Assembly (NCBI GenBank): GCA_032622095.1 | Contig: CP136064.1 | Coordinates: 192,727,948 to 192,791,947 of the forward strand | Direction of reading: 5' to 3' | Length of the DNA stretch: 64,000 bases | Origin: Siphonodentalium dalli | Lineage: Eukaryota > Mollusca > Scaphopoda > Gadilida > Siphonodentaliidae | Shown: piece by piece, positions 23,540-34,730 of the stretch | How the letters are laid out: the number at the start of each line of letters is the position of its first letter | How positions within the stretch are numbered: position 1 is the stretch's first letter | Made by a program: the position numbers and the translations under genes | Notes under the pieces: generated by a model | What the model was told of the DNA's origin: nothing | Seen by the model: the letters and a program-made list of their open reading frames with translations, nothing else | Database searches by the model: none

Positions 23540-24130
23540 ACCAGCCCCTCCCAAAATGGGCCGCATCCTCAGCATTGTATGGGGTTCAAGTTTTTTTTCT
23601 CCAATTTTCCTCTGACTCATTCTTTTTTATTATAATATACAAAAATGTGACAACAATAACGACCATAGAAAAGCGTTGGCTTTAAAAATAGTGAACAAAA
23701 GTCATTATTTTGTCATTTTATGCAGATTAGTTCCATACATCACCTTCTCAGGAGAAGTCTATTTCTTGCCATTTCATGACTATAAAGCAAAATAATCAAT
23801 AAAACCCCCAAGATGATTTTTTGTCATGTAGGTCCTGGACTTCTTCCCTTCCTAGCCTGGACATCTTACCCTCACCCAAACCCTGACTCAAACAACATTT
23901 TCTCGGAAGAAGTTAATTTCTCATTGTTTCGTAACTATATAAAGCAAAATAAGCAATAAAACCATGATTTTTCTCAAGTAGGCGCTGGTTGGGGGGGGGG
24001 GGGTCTACATCATGTTCTGGAATCTTCGTTTCATGACTTTATAAAGCAAAATAAGCAATGAAACCATGAGTCATGTAGGTGCTGGGTTGTGGGTAGCTAT
24101 CCAGACCTGGACATTTGAAAGAATGAAATT
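23540..24130. repeat. G-tract repeat block, left
   Basis: Three diverged units carry 'tataaagcaaaataagcaat', 'catgatttttctcaagtagg' and a G/C-tract. Similar units occur at 25620-26380, so the two blocks bracket about 1.5 kb. Confidence 0.55.
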
Positions 24131-24259
24131 AAATAAAAACAAATTTAAATCTCAAAAGTCATTTTTCTCGCCATTTCAGGATCAAATAATCAATTGTGTG
24201 ATTTAAAAAATATGTCGCTTGGAAAAAAATATATTTTAATAAAAAAAAAAAACGAAAAA

Positions 24260-24540
24260 ATCGGAAAAATACTCACAACTCTCGTCGGGCCACATGCTTC
24301 GTGAGACTGTTCGTGAATTTGGGATCGTGCATTAATTGAATTTGAAGTTCGGGATCGTGCCTTAATTCAAAGTCGGGAATCTCTCAATTCATTCGATTGT
24401 CAATATTCTTATTCAAGAATACGAGTTTGTCCGCGGAGTATACACACGCGTCGGCACATTAAATGAAAAACCGCCGTGACGTGAAACCAAGACGGAACTA
24501 GATTACTCTGTCGGCCCGACCTCAAAAGACGCCGCAACTG
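24260..24540 (-). other. CpG-rich segment with minus-strand donor
   Basis: Contains many CpGs in otherwise CpG-poor DNA. On the minus strand ATGTGGCCCGACGAGAGTT is followed by a consensus 5' splice site GTGAGT (+ strand ACTCAC at 24270-24275). It could be a first exon with promoter of a leftward gene. No second exon was recognised, so the call is tentative. Confidence 0.25.
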
Positions 24541-25196
24541 AAAGTTACATTGTCACAAATGTTTGTGTGGGTTTCTGGGTTAGATTAGTGCTGTAAAGAC
24601 GGTGCAAAATATTGCCTCTTAAGTTGAGATAAGTTCTTTGCAAATACGCTGTATGCCAGCGTTCTTGTGTTGTTGTATAATATGCATTGTTATTTGAACT
24701 AAAAAAGTCGATTTTCAAAATGAAAATCGATTAATCGGCACCACTGACGATTGTTCGATTATTCCCAAAATCGCGGCAAGCCTAGAATTATAAAAAAAAA
24801 CATTTTTCTGGCAATTTCAGGATCAAACTGAAAAGTGGGGGGAAATTTGTCACTTGAAAATATTTTTTTTTTAAATAAAAACAGTTAAATATCAAACAAT
24901 TTGGCCATTCCAGAGTCAAACGTTACCAAATGAATGAAATTATTTTCAGTCATATTTGGGAGATGAAGATTAGGGAGATACATTGTAACAATAATCTATT
25001 AAGATTTCATTCATTTATTCATGCATTTCTCCAGCTCGGGCAAACGAAAGCCCCTGTAATTTCCACCATCATTTGGGAAAGCATACTGATGCCATTCACA
25101 ACACACGATGGAAGAGGTCTGCAGTTGTTAACAGTTAACATTCAATTCCTCAATTTTGTTGATGCAAACTTTGACAAATGTGTAACAAACTCGACA

Positions 25197-25398
25197 TACA
25201 GTAATGCCCTAAATAATTGACCCCTTAACCACATCAGAATTATAGGTATAGTTTCAGGATTCAGTTGGAAATATGGCTTGTTGAAATTCATCGGAAAGCG
25301 CTCATGAATGGCAACAAGTCATATTTCGGACTAAATCCTGAAAAGTTACCCACAGTTCTGCTGTGGTTAAGGGGTTGAATGTTTAGGTCATTGCTGTA
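25197..25398. mobile_element. TA-type foldback MITE, family M1, copy 4 (diverged)
   Basis: Ends TACAGTAATGCCCTAAATAA and GGTCATTGCTGTA, with the arms recognisable as family M1 but more mutated than in other copies. Confidence 0.8.
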
Positions 25399-25619
25399 TG
25401 TTCTGATGAATGACAGTGGGCATGCGTCTGTCCGTCCACTTGTTCTCATGGATACATGCATCTTGGATAAGTTCTGCACAAATTTGTTATCAGAAGTTAT
25501 ACCTGCTGAATTGTTTACCAGGTATCTATTTCATATTATCCAGTTTTGTTAATATCCTGTTTTAACGATTCACAGCTTATACTATAGTAGTTTGTTTACC
25601 TGGTGTACATGATATCTCC

Positions 25620-26380
25620 CCCAGTGCATCCCCCCTTTTTACTATTTTCAGTCTGTCAAATGCTCACACCCACCGAGAATTCAACATACGACAAAATATA
25701 AATGTACACGTATTAATTTATTGCTTATTTATTTTTATGTTATAGTCATTAAATGGCGATAAATTAACATGTTACAAGTTGTTTGAGTCAGGGTTTGGGT
25801 GGAGAGGGGGGAATTAGATACCCAGGTCTGAATATCCCCCACACCCAGCATCTATCTACATAAGAGTATATGACAAAAATAAACTAATTATTTTATTGCT
25901 TATATTGCCCTATAATGCTATATATCCATTAAAATTTTGATTGAGTCAGGATTTGGGCTGGGGAGAAATTACACAGGCCTGAATATCGCTCCCCCCCCCC
26001 CCCCCCCCCCCCCCAAAAAAAACCAGCAGCTGCATATGAGACAAAAATATCTTATTATTTATCACTTACATGTACCGGTATATCGCTTTATATAGTCATG
26101 AAATGGCGAGAAATTAAAATTAATTGAGAAAAATTTCATTGAGTCAGGGTTTGGGGTGGGAGGGGGGAATACCGCGGCTTGAGTATCTCTCGCCTTTTCA
26201 TGAGTGTATGAAGCAAAATAAGCAACTTATAAAATAATAAATTCATTTTTGTCATAAGTAGCTGCTCGGTTGGGGAGTGGGGGCGATAATAAACCCGGGT
26301 ATCTTTCTCCTGCCCCAAATACTGACTCAAACAACTTTTTCTTGGAAGGTTAATTTCTTTCCGTTTCATGACTATATATT
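25620..26380. repeat. G/C-tract repeat block, right
   Basis: Several units of about 130-190 bp contain 'gagtcagggtttgggtgg', 'tatagtcatgaaatggcgag' and a C24 tract at 25991-26014. They share phrases with 23540-24130. It is non-coding. Confidence 0.55.
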
Positions 26381-26649
26381 CAGAAATAGCATACATTGGC
26401 ATGTATAGACCAAGTCTTGTCAGTCCACAACAGCTTGGGTTGGGTTGATGCTGTTTTGGACCGAGAATCCGAGATACCTCCTGTTGCTCTTCTATACCAG
26501 TACCGTAACAGATTTTCATTCAAAAGACATACTACATGTACATGTATAGTACCCCGACAGTCATGTGAACCCATGAATATGATTAATCATCTCACTTGGA
26601 CCACAATGAATCTGTCTGCAAAATGATATACAATGTACCATATACTGTT

Positions 26650-26860
26650 ATAGAAAATATCCACACCAAGATATTATCTCGACTCTCTCGAGATTTCGAG
26701 AAAAGAATCTTGAGATATTAACATATTTTCTCGAGATCATATGGCAAGATCTCAAGAAAATATGCAGAGATCTCAAGATAATATCGCGAGATACTAGTAA
26801 TATGTTCAGAGCTTGAGATGCGCATGTCAGGATCTCAAGATGTGTCGAGATAACAATTAA
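26650..26860. repeat. TCTCGAGA/TCTCAAGAT-rich palindromic repeat
   Basis: Many short copies of 'gatctcaagataatat', 'ctcgagatttcgag' and 'gatatta' occur on both strands. This is a simple-sequence-like palindromic block. Confidence 0.65.
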
Positions 26861-27000
26861 CATGTTCAGCCCTTTTAATTCAGATTGTTTGGCTTCGGCA
26901 ATCTGCTACGGCAACCCTTTATCGTGGCCCAGTTTGCTTCAGCAAATGGCTTCGGCATTGCCGATTGCCGTAGCCAATTATGAGGGCTGCATGTTGAATA
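26856..27000. repeat. imperfect foldback
   Basis: AACATGTTCAGCCCTTTTAATT with GGCTTCGGCAATC is mirrored by GATTGCCGTAGCCAATTATG and AGGGCTGCATGTTGA. It is probably a small decayed MITE. Confidence 0.55.
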
Positions 27001-27838
27001 TTGAACTTTCAAGACACTTTTTTTTCTTGGACAATGTCACAAATCAAGAGTTAGCTAATTTTTGGCAAATTATTATTTATAATTTTAGCCAGTGCAAACA
27101 CTGTCTCTGATTGTGATAGTACTGATACTAATAGCTGAATCCAATGTCAATCCGTGAGCAGCCATGGACTGGCAGTGGTCGAGTCCAGAATTTCAATATA
27201 TCACAAAATTGACATTTTTAGTAAAAAAAATACTACTAGTATATCTTTAGACTAACATTTCGGCAGACACACAACTTTTCCTTGAATTATATTTCATATT
27301 TCGATGTATTGAGTATGCGTAATGATTATTACACATGTCCGCTCGTATAAACGGGGTTTTAGCTAGTATTTACATAAATTTTATTTTCACATGTTTTGCC
27401 AGTGACCGCGATATTTTTAATAAGAGACGCTCAGTGACTCACCATTTTCGTACGCGATTTTCATCTCTTCGCCATCCAAGGTCTGGATCTTTTGGTGGTC
27501 TCACACCGTGGTAATTCCGGCTCGTGCATGTACGCTCCTGTTGTCAAATTTAAAGTGTCTTCTGCTGACGAATCAGACGAGGAACAATCAGATCGTAAAA
27601 AATATTTCTGTCAGTGTCAGCCATTCTGTGGGAAATACCCAAGGTCCTTTAATACGTCACACGCTTTCTCGCAAATAACTGTTTCCGTCAAAATAGAAAA
27701 TGAAGTGAGGCATCAGGCTATCATCCAGACACACACAGTCGTAAACACTCGTATCTTTCAGACAGCGGGGGATTGTTTTCTTAAATAAGTGTGCATAACT
27801 TGATACAAATATCAATAAATGAACATATATTGAGAATT

Positions 27839-27858
27839 TTCGCGACGGCGACTTTAAA
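27839..27858 (+). repeat. 20 bp inverted-repeat partner of 22696-22715
   Basis: TTCGCGACGGCGACTTTAAA, an exact inverted match to 22696-22715. It lies 18 bp upstream of the histone-type stem-loop. Confidence 0.6.
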
Positions 27859-27876
27859 GATTTCTCTTTAGTGTGT

Positions 27877-27892
27877 GGCCCTTTTCAGGGCC
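27877..27892 (+). promoter_or_regulatory. histone mRNA 3' stem-loop-like hairpin
   Basis: GGCCCTTTTCAGGGCC fits the metazoan replication-dependent histone 3' end consensus: a 6 bp stem GGCCCT/AGGGCC and a TTTC loop. The usual CAAAGA-type downstream purine element and ACCCA are not obvious (the sequence continues TTTTTTATC), and no histone frame lies upstream. It is either a stray or relic processing signal or a chance hairpin. Confidence 0.35.
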
Positions 27893-28049
27893 TTTTTTAT
27901 CTTGACTTTCATCTTCTTCGCTATGAACGGCATCTGAAATGATAAATTTGAAAAATATTAATAACACCTGAAATAAAACGTGATGTTATTATATATATAT
28001 ATTTTTACATAATGACACGATCATAACCCTATACTGATGTCTACCTCAT

Positions 28050-28285
28050 TTTCCGATACGTTTACCAAGGAACTACACGCTCAGCGTGCGCCACTAACGG
28101 TGACTCGCCGCAAGGTGAGTTGGGCATCAGTAGAATTAGTTGTATATTGTAATATATATCAACATTTAAATAATCATGATCAGAATCCTACTTATGTCCT
28201 CGTTTTCCGATACCAAGGAACTCCACGTTCAGCGTGTGCCACTAACGGTGACTGATCCCAAGGTTAGTTGGGCATAAGTTGGATT
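28050..28285 (+). repeat. tandem duplication with exon-like 45-nt core
   Basis: Two copies 148 bp apart. Each has CGATAC...ACCAAG before, a 45-nt core, and CAAGGTGAGT or CAAGGTTAGT after. Core 1 (28070-28114) reads ELHAQRAPLTVTRRK and core 2 (28218-28262) reads ELHVQRVPLTVTDPK. The cores are exact triplet length, the upstream indel between copies is 6 nt, and the donors are plausible. This could be a duplicated small exon or a non-coding tandem repeat. No homologue was recognised. Confidence 0.35.
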
Positions 28286-28462
28286 CATCATGTCATTCTA
28301 TAGCAATAGACATAATTTATAATTTTGATCAAACTGAACAGCTGTTGCACATATAACTCTGCAGTTCACTAGTACACATATGGTGTACCCATGTCTCACA
28401 TTCTTCTACAGAGCATTCTACCATGTCATCAAATAAATTTGGCAAACAGCATATATCACAGT

Positions 28463-29644
28463 TAGTGTTGTAAGGTTTTAGAGTTTACATTTCGGTTTCG
28501 TTTTTTTTCGGTAAAAAACCTCGGTTTCGGTTTTAGTAAGCAATCACTTAACATAATAGCAATTAGTCCAACACAACTGGACAAAACAGGCACTACCAGT
28601 TATAGAGGGTCATAATAAGTTGGGAAACAGCTTGCTCTGTTGCTAAATCATGAACTTTAATGAGAATGTGAGATAAAAGTCATATATTGAACCATAAAGT
28701 TTAAGCAAACACAAAATAGTAGTGCCCGACTGACCATATTTCCAGACGCTGACTCAAACTTTTTTCCGACTATACACAAATATTTCCACCATACCAAAAT
28801 CAAAACATAAAAGGGAAACGCAAATACAGCGACGTTTCATGCATACAAGATGAAGTCCCGTGCGACTTATATATTGGTACCGATATCGTTTAAAGACAAG
28901 GCCGTGGTAATCAATCAGTTACGGTGTAGCAAGTGCGACATGTGCCAAGTTCCTCGACAATGATGACGTAATTATGCGTTTGATGTTCCCACTCAGTTTG
29001 TGTAGAGATACCGTTACGCGCAAAAATAACTGCCGTGACCAACAAGACGCTGATAAGTGCACGTACATGTATACACTGCAATTGGCCGGCTCAAATTCGT
29101 AATATTTCGTTGAATGTTATAGATAAAAGTTCAATTTTATTGACCGATTAGCCGGGAGAATGAAGTTTCAGAAATTGCAGTTCTAACTACCGACTTTATT
29201 TCCGCATGGAACGAAATGTTTCGTCAAGCAGACGCCATCAATTCAAATAAAGTGCACACTTATTCTAAGACAGTTGACAATAAAGGTGACAAAAGTCAAC
29301 GACCTACTGGACCATTTCCCACGTGGTATAACATTTATTTTCGTTCGCATTCTCATTTTTACAATGACATGCTTCCTCATTTCAGTTTCGTTTGGCAACT
29401 CAATGAAGCTTACGATATTATAACAACACATATCTGAGACGAAATGGACACATCCCGATATATAATTGATCAGAAAGGTCGATTATTTGACAACACTTAC
29501 AACTAACAAGTCGATTCAATTGAAAAATAAACATACAAAAAAAAAAACGTAATGTCGGTTGGGGCAGAATCACGTCGGTCGGTTTCGGTCAGTATTTTTT
29601 AAAACCGAAACCGAGCTGTTTTCTCGGTTAACCGCACAACACTA
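28463..29644. mobile_element. non-autonomous hAT element with intact TSD
   Basis: Bounded by an exact 8 bp duplication ATCACAGT (28455-28462 and 29645-29652). The ends TAGTGTTGTAAGG and CGCACAACACTA are imperfect inverted repeats, with subterminal 'tcggtttcggtttta' mirrored by 'aaaaccgaaaccga'. An 8 bp TSD plus a TAGTG end fits hAT. The 1182 bp body has no transposase frame. Short frames at 29216-29437 are not supported. Confidence 0.85.
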
Positions 29645-29652
29645 ATCACAGT

Positions 29653-30154
29653 CCAATTCCAATTCATATATTATGTTAATACGTGCTTCTTACTGAGTTT
29701 CAAGTGCTTCTTCCTTGAAGGAAATGTGGAGAAGCATTTCTGTTCTAAACAATCTAAAAGGTGTTGGCGTAATTGAATATTTATAAAAGAAGAGCACTTC
29801 TCGATAATCAAGAACAGATTCTTTGTTCATGTAGATTGTAGCTGACATTGTGTACGATGAAGAAGCTAGGATATACTGACCATATTATTACGTGCAGATA
29901 ATATATGTTCATGAAAGCTGAAACTCACCCAGAATGATCACTCATGTGTGTTTGCATAACACGCATTTGTGTAAACAACTACTCTTGAGTGCCTAATAAA
30001 CATACAGAGCGGAATAAACATACAGGGTGGAATATTCCAAATTTTTTAATAAACATATATGGCGGAATAAACATACAGGGTGGAAATTTCCCCAAATCTA
30101 TTGAAATACTCATTTAAAATCCATCATAAAACAAAAGAACTAGCATATTAAACA
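29653..30154. other. unassigned non-coding sequence
   Basis: Contains a short tandem motif 'gcggaataaacatacagggtgg' repeated about three times near 30008-30085. No coding is evident. Confidence 0.45.
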
Positions 30155-30678
30155 TATGTCCGCCTTAAACTGGAATATTGCTCAACCATATGGCACCCAT
30201 GGCAAGCATACTTAAGAGACCAAATAGAAATGGTCCAACACAGAGCAGCCCGGTACCCAATGAACATTAACAACTACCCAAGCAGTGCCTCTGACATGCT
30301 AAACACCTGCAATGGCCTTCTCTAGAACAGCGATGATTATATTCATCACTTGTCATGTTCTACAAAATAAAAAACAACATTGTTAATAATATATGAGACA
30401 CTGCCCCCTCACAACATCTACAGGTCATAAATTTGTACTGTTTTTCACTGGACCCAAATACATCCGCACCTCATTCTACCCACATACTATTCTTGCAAGG
30501 AATTCTCTTGACCCTGGCTGCTATTGCTACCCTCACAGACCTGGACAAGTTCAAATCTGCTCTCTATAGCGACCACTTCAAACATAAAAATTGTATACCT
30601 AAACAATCATGCGCCTCCTTTAAAACTTCAACATGATGAAGGTTTGGAGAAACCTATAGATAGATAGATAGATAGATG
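30155..30678 (+). pseudogene. LINE ORF2 3' end (CR1/L2-like), degenerate
   Basis: Follows the C-terminal part of a CR1/L2-type ORF2: VRLKLEYCSTIWHPWQAYLR, then QIEMVQHRAARY, and later (30433-30636) LTDLDKFKSALYSDHFKHK. Stops and frame changes occur between the blocks. It ends in a TAGA tetranucleotide run (30656-30677), the microsatellite-type 3' tail usual for this clade. It is a 5'-truncated dead copy. Confidence 0.85.
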
Positions 30679-30954
30679 ACTATGAGTTAGTGACAGCACA
30701 CTACAACACTCAACAGTACAAGTGCATAAATTTTTCAGGGTTTTCAGAATGGCAACTCGGAAATTAAATTAAACACAGTGTTAAATGGACTGGGTAGAGT
30801 GCTGTATACCATAGATCTATGCATTGCTAGCATGACGTCAATGACAAATGCACACATTGTTCATTTATTCAAAGCCGAAACAACAGGCACATGCTCCATG
30901 GAATTCAACCACTTTCAGACAGGATCCGGGCCAGCTCGTCCCAGCGGAGATACT

Positions 30955-31030
30955 ATTTACCGAGAACAAGTCTAAAATTAATAATTAAGTCATAATAATG
31001 TGCAATTATAGTGTATATATCAATCTTAAG
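30955..31030. repeat. outer inverted repeat, left arm
   Basis: 'accgagaacaagtctaaaat' through 'gtgtatatatcaatcttaag' is the reverse complement of 32653-32760 with few changes. The two arms enclose the 31318-32491 element. Confidence 0.75.
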
Positions 31031-31317
31031 CAGGGTTTCCGCCAGGGGAAAATAAATGAGACCGTATTGGGCAAATATATAATGCGGTGGGACGACAATG
31101 GTTCGTCCTGTCAGGAGGAAATTTTTGTATTTATCACTGAAAAGTAGTCATTTTCTTGCAACTGAAATATATGGTACAATTTACCGAAAACAAGTTTTAA
31201 TTTAAAATGCCAAATATGGATTAAATAACGTGTTATACTTAAAATATCAGTAGACATTATAGACATATACACTATACAGTAGACATTGATATTTTCATTA
31301 AAATGTTTACTTTTTAT

Positions 31318-32491
31318 TAGTCCAAGTCTTCTCGTACTAAAACCGGCTAAGATATTGGGATGGAGGTGCCGGTCTTTAGTCCAAGACCGCTTGTATACCA
31401 ATCCTATGATACGACTTACGCCCAAGATCTGTGGCGGGAATTTGTGGTGTATTTTACTCGATTTACCTAGCAAATCAATACATGATGCTATATACATCGG
31501 AAAGGCTTACATCTTATGGTCATAATGGTGTATAATAATCTAACTTTAATGTTAAATTACACATAGAATATTCCGGTTGATTGACACAAACATCGATTTG
31601 TTTATCTGTTTGTTTACGTTTTAACCGAAAGCCGAAGTGGTCCGAATAAGTTCGGCATAATCCGCTGTTTGTTCTGGGAATTCTACTTTCCGTTTCTATA
31701 TATAGCGCGGGTTTTCCGAACAAAAATGGCGAAAACCGATCGCCCGAAAGTCCAGTTTTCTATGTGCTTTCGGAACAATTCCCGCACTAAAAACTTAATG
31801 ACATAATGGAGGATCAGAACGGTAGTTTTGTTGACAATTTTCGCAAGCAACTTGTCAAAATTGGAGCAAATTAGAACTCTTGTGTCTGACTTGCCAAGTT
31901 GCCATGTGTGTGATGTGCATTTTGACATCTGTGTTGATAAAATAATCGGAGAACCGAATCACACAGTTTCGAAATATAGTTCTTCCGTTTTAGTGGGACT
32001 TTTCAAACTTAAGGTTCATTTATTTAGTGTATTACATTTATATCTCCAATGTTTAATTAATCTATTTATTATTTTATTTATTGACACACATAATTACGAT
32101 TACAATGGAGAATTCATCGTAATTTGCGTTGTTGTCCAAAATCTACGGAATATTTTCAACGGAAAATGCCGAACATAGTTCGCGAGGTCAACCGAGTTCG
32201 CATACTTTAAAAAAATTGTAAACATTGAGGTAAATGTCTCTTTTCGCATTAAATTACCGTTTTAAATTCACAACTGATGTGGGTTTCAGATAAAATAGCA
32301 TGTCTTCTGCGGAAAATATCCGTTTATTGTCGCAATTGTGATATTTTATTTCATATAATTGTGGTTTTATTTGAGCGGGTCACTAACGCTTAAGTCGTGT
32401 CATAAGAATGCATGGGCCTGGAACTCGGACTAAAGACCGGCACCTCCATCCCAATATCTTAGCCGGTTTTAGTACGAGAAGACTTGGACTA
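31318..32491. mobile_element. DNA transposon with 65 bp perfect TIRs and 8 bp TSD
   Basis: An exact duplication CTTTTTAT flanks it (31310-31317 and 32492-32499). The first 65 bp (31318-31382, starting TAGTCCAAGTCTTCTCGTAC) match the last 65 bp (32427-32491) perfectly as inverted repeats. The TSD length fits hAT or P. The TAG start fits hAT, but the fifth base is C rather than the usual G. The body has a frame at 31828-32178 (LVSDLPSCHVCDVHFDICVD region) without a recognised transposase domain. A 100 bp foldback at 40675-40774 shares the ends. Confidence 0.85.
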
Positions 32492-32647
32492 CTTTTTATA
32501 TGCATTTAACCGACATATTCTTAACCAATTGTTATCGTTATAACTAGCGGAAATCTCGTTTTAACATGCAGCGCACCGGCTCACAGTAAACTCCCATCAG
32601 CTTTTATCTGGCATTTGGCCTGGCAGACGTGGTCAAATAAGGTATAA

Positions 32648-32762
32648 TATTCACTTAAGATTGATATATACACTATAACTGAACATTATTATGACTTAAT
32701 TATTAATTTTAGACTTGTTCTCGGTTGTTCTAGGTTGATCTCGGTTGTTCTCGGTAAATTGT
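32648..32762. repeat. outer inverted repeat, right arm
   Basis: Inverted partner of 30955-31030. It additionally holds a short tandem run around 'ctcggttgttctaggttgat'. Beyond it, 'gggccaactcggtcc' and 'ggccgagttggccc' form another inverted pair, echoed at 33540-33570. Confidence 0.7.
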
Positions 32763-34050
32763 ATCACCCCATCCCAGGGCCAACTCGGTCCAGACACTTT
32801 TTGCAGCTCGCTGGCCCAGCTTTTATGGCCGAGTTGGCCCGGGAATTAAATTTGTGTTAAGCTAATATATATAAATACATTAATTTCTCAACTTATCTCA
32901 AGTTCAGATGATGATATATTTCAGAGTTTTGCCCATCAATTTTGACATTTAGACTACTTTAGGCACGTAATTTTACAAAGATAATAGCCAGTAATCACAT
33001 CAGTCGGTTTGAACGAGAAAGCGGCAAATTCATAAATAACAATAACGAACTGTTTTCACATTCTGAATATTAATTAAGTTTCTCTTATTCTCTTTGAGTT
33101 CATCTCACTATCTCTGGGTTAATATTGGGAAATCTTGACAAGCCATTATTGTCCCCATTTCTATCAAAACAATACCAGCAGATTGTTTACACTTCAGAGG
33201 GTGAGATGGCTTCAGAACATGTGATAGATAATCACTTTTGTTTTGTTTTAATGTTTATTTGCACATTTATACAATACATCAGCGGGTACATACATGTATA
33301 TGTATACAAATTTACATGTGCAGGGGTGGCATGGCCAGTACAGGCCGTCTTCCTGCCATCCCTGTAATATAATGTTATATGTATAATTAAGATGGCGTTC
33401 ATAGGTGATGCCGACCACATACAGTATATAAGCAGTGCAATTATGATTATCTGACATCATAACCAACTATCCAACCCAACTATCCAATCTGTCTCCCGAC
33501 AACCCTTTGGCTTAGAGAGAGAGCGAGAGAGACTCAACTGGACCGAGTTGGCCCTGGGAGGAGCTGGCCCGTTTCCATCAGACATCACAAGGTAATTGGG
33601 GATTTGAATTCATGTAGGATGATACATTTCCAAAATCAAAATAACTTGCCTGGTTACTACAGTATGGACTTGAAATAGACTAGTTCCATGTCAAAATAAC
33701 CAAACGATTTGTGCATGGAGGCCATCACTCAGTTCATATTACTCAAAAACACAATTATGTCTGTATATTCACGTGGCATGCATATCAAACGCATAGGCCT
33801 ATGGTACTCTAGATAGTCAAACTGCTAAGGGTGCAAAATGCAGTCCTCGATATTGGCATGGCAATAAGCAATGCTGTGGGTAAAGCTGTGACAACATGTG
33901 TAATGTAATATGCCACAGCATTTTATTTGCTGTGGGACATTTTTCATTTTTTTTCCTAATTTCAAGGGCTACTTATGGTATACAGTACTTTAGCAGTTCG
34001 GCTAAAGTGCCAGATATGATAATGTTTGGAGTTGACATTTGCGTTATTAT
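32763..34050. other. unassigned non-coding sequence
   Basis: AT-rich, with a GA-rich microsatellite near 33516-33533. No exon or element end is supported apart from the 'gagttggccc' echoes noted for the right arm. Confidence 0.45.
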
Positions 34051-34730
34051 ACCCCCCCCGCAACGAAGTTAGGGGGGGGTATACTGGAGTCAGCTTGTCC
34101 GTCCGTCCGTCGTCCGTCCGTCGTCCGCCGTCCGCCGTGGACACAAATTTGTCCGGAGTTTTTCTCAGTCGTTTTTTGATCAATTTCCGTGAAACTTGGC
34201 ACAGACATCAACCACCATGGGAACCTGTGCACCTGAGATTATGAAGTCTGTCGGACTTTTTTTGGTGGAGTTATCCCCCCTATTTCGACTTAGAAAATTT
34301 TCGCAACATGTATACGTTTGTCCAAGCTTTTATTCCTACATTTTTCGGTCAATTTTTTTAAAACATGGCACAGATATTTAGTACCATGGGAACTTGTGCA
34401 CCTGCGATTATGACGTCTGTCCATAAATTTTTTGGTGGAGTTATCACCCTTTTTCGACTTAGAAACTTTTTTTGCAACATGCATAATTTTGTCCGAGCTT
34501 TTATTCCTACAATTTTTCGGTCAATGTTTTTTAATCTTGGCACTGATATTTAGTACCATGGGAACCTGTGCACCTGCGATTATGACGTCTGTCCGACATA
34601 TTTTGTGTGGAGTTATTCCCCTTTATCGACTTATAATTTTTTTCCCAACATACATAATTTTGTCCAAGCTTTTATTCCTACATTTTTTGGTCAATAGGTT
34701 TAAGATTAGGATTATGGTTGTACACCTGCA
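34051..34730 (+). repeat. dispersed repeat R3 with about 170 bp tandem units
   Basis: Starts with a small palindrome TATACCCCCCCC...GGGGGGGTATA around GCAACGAAGTTA, followed by a GTCCGTC run. Three units then follow, anchored on 'ggcacagacatcaaccacca', with GGCAC at 34198, 34367 and 34539. Each unit holds 'tgggaacctgtgcacctg' and 'ggtggagttatccccc'. Open frames across it arise from the unit structure and are not genes. The same family recurs at 38690-39050 and 63728-64000. Confidence 0.8.

Noticed and set aside
24737-24784. hAT terminus (CTAGGCTTGCCGCGAT on the minus strand), and a link to the 14-mer through CACCACTGAC
   Set aside because: No opposite terminus or TSD was found. The 10-base match to the 14-mer is probably chance.
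27310-27349. Second Helitron 3' end (GGGGTTTTAGCTAGT)
   Set aside because: CTAG-T is present, but the hairpin is poor and no 5' TC partner was found.
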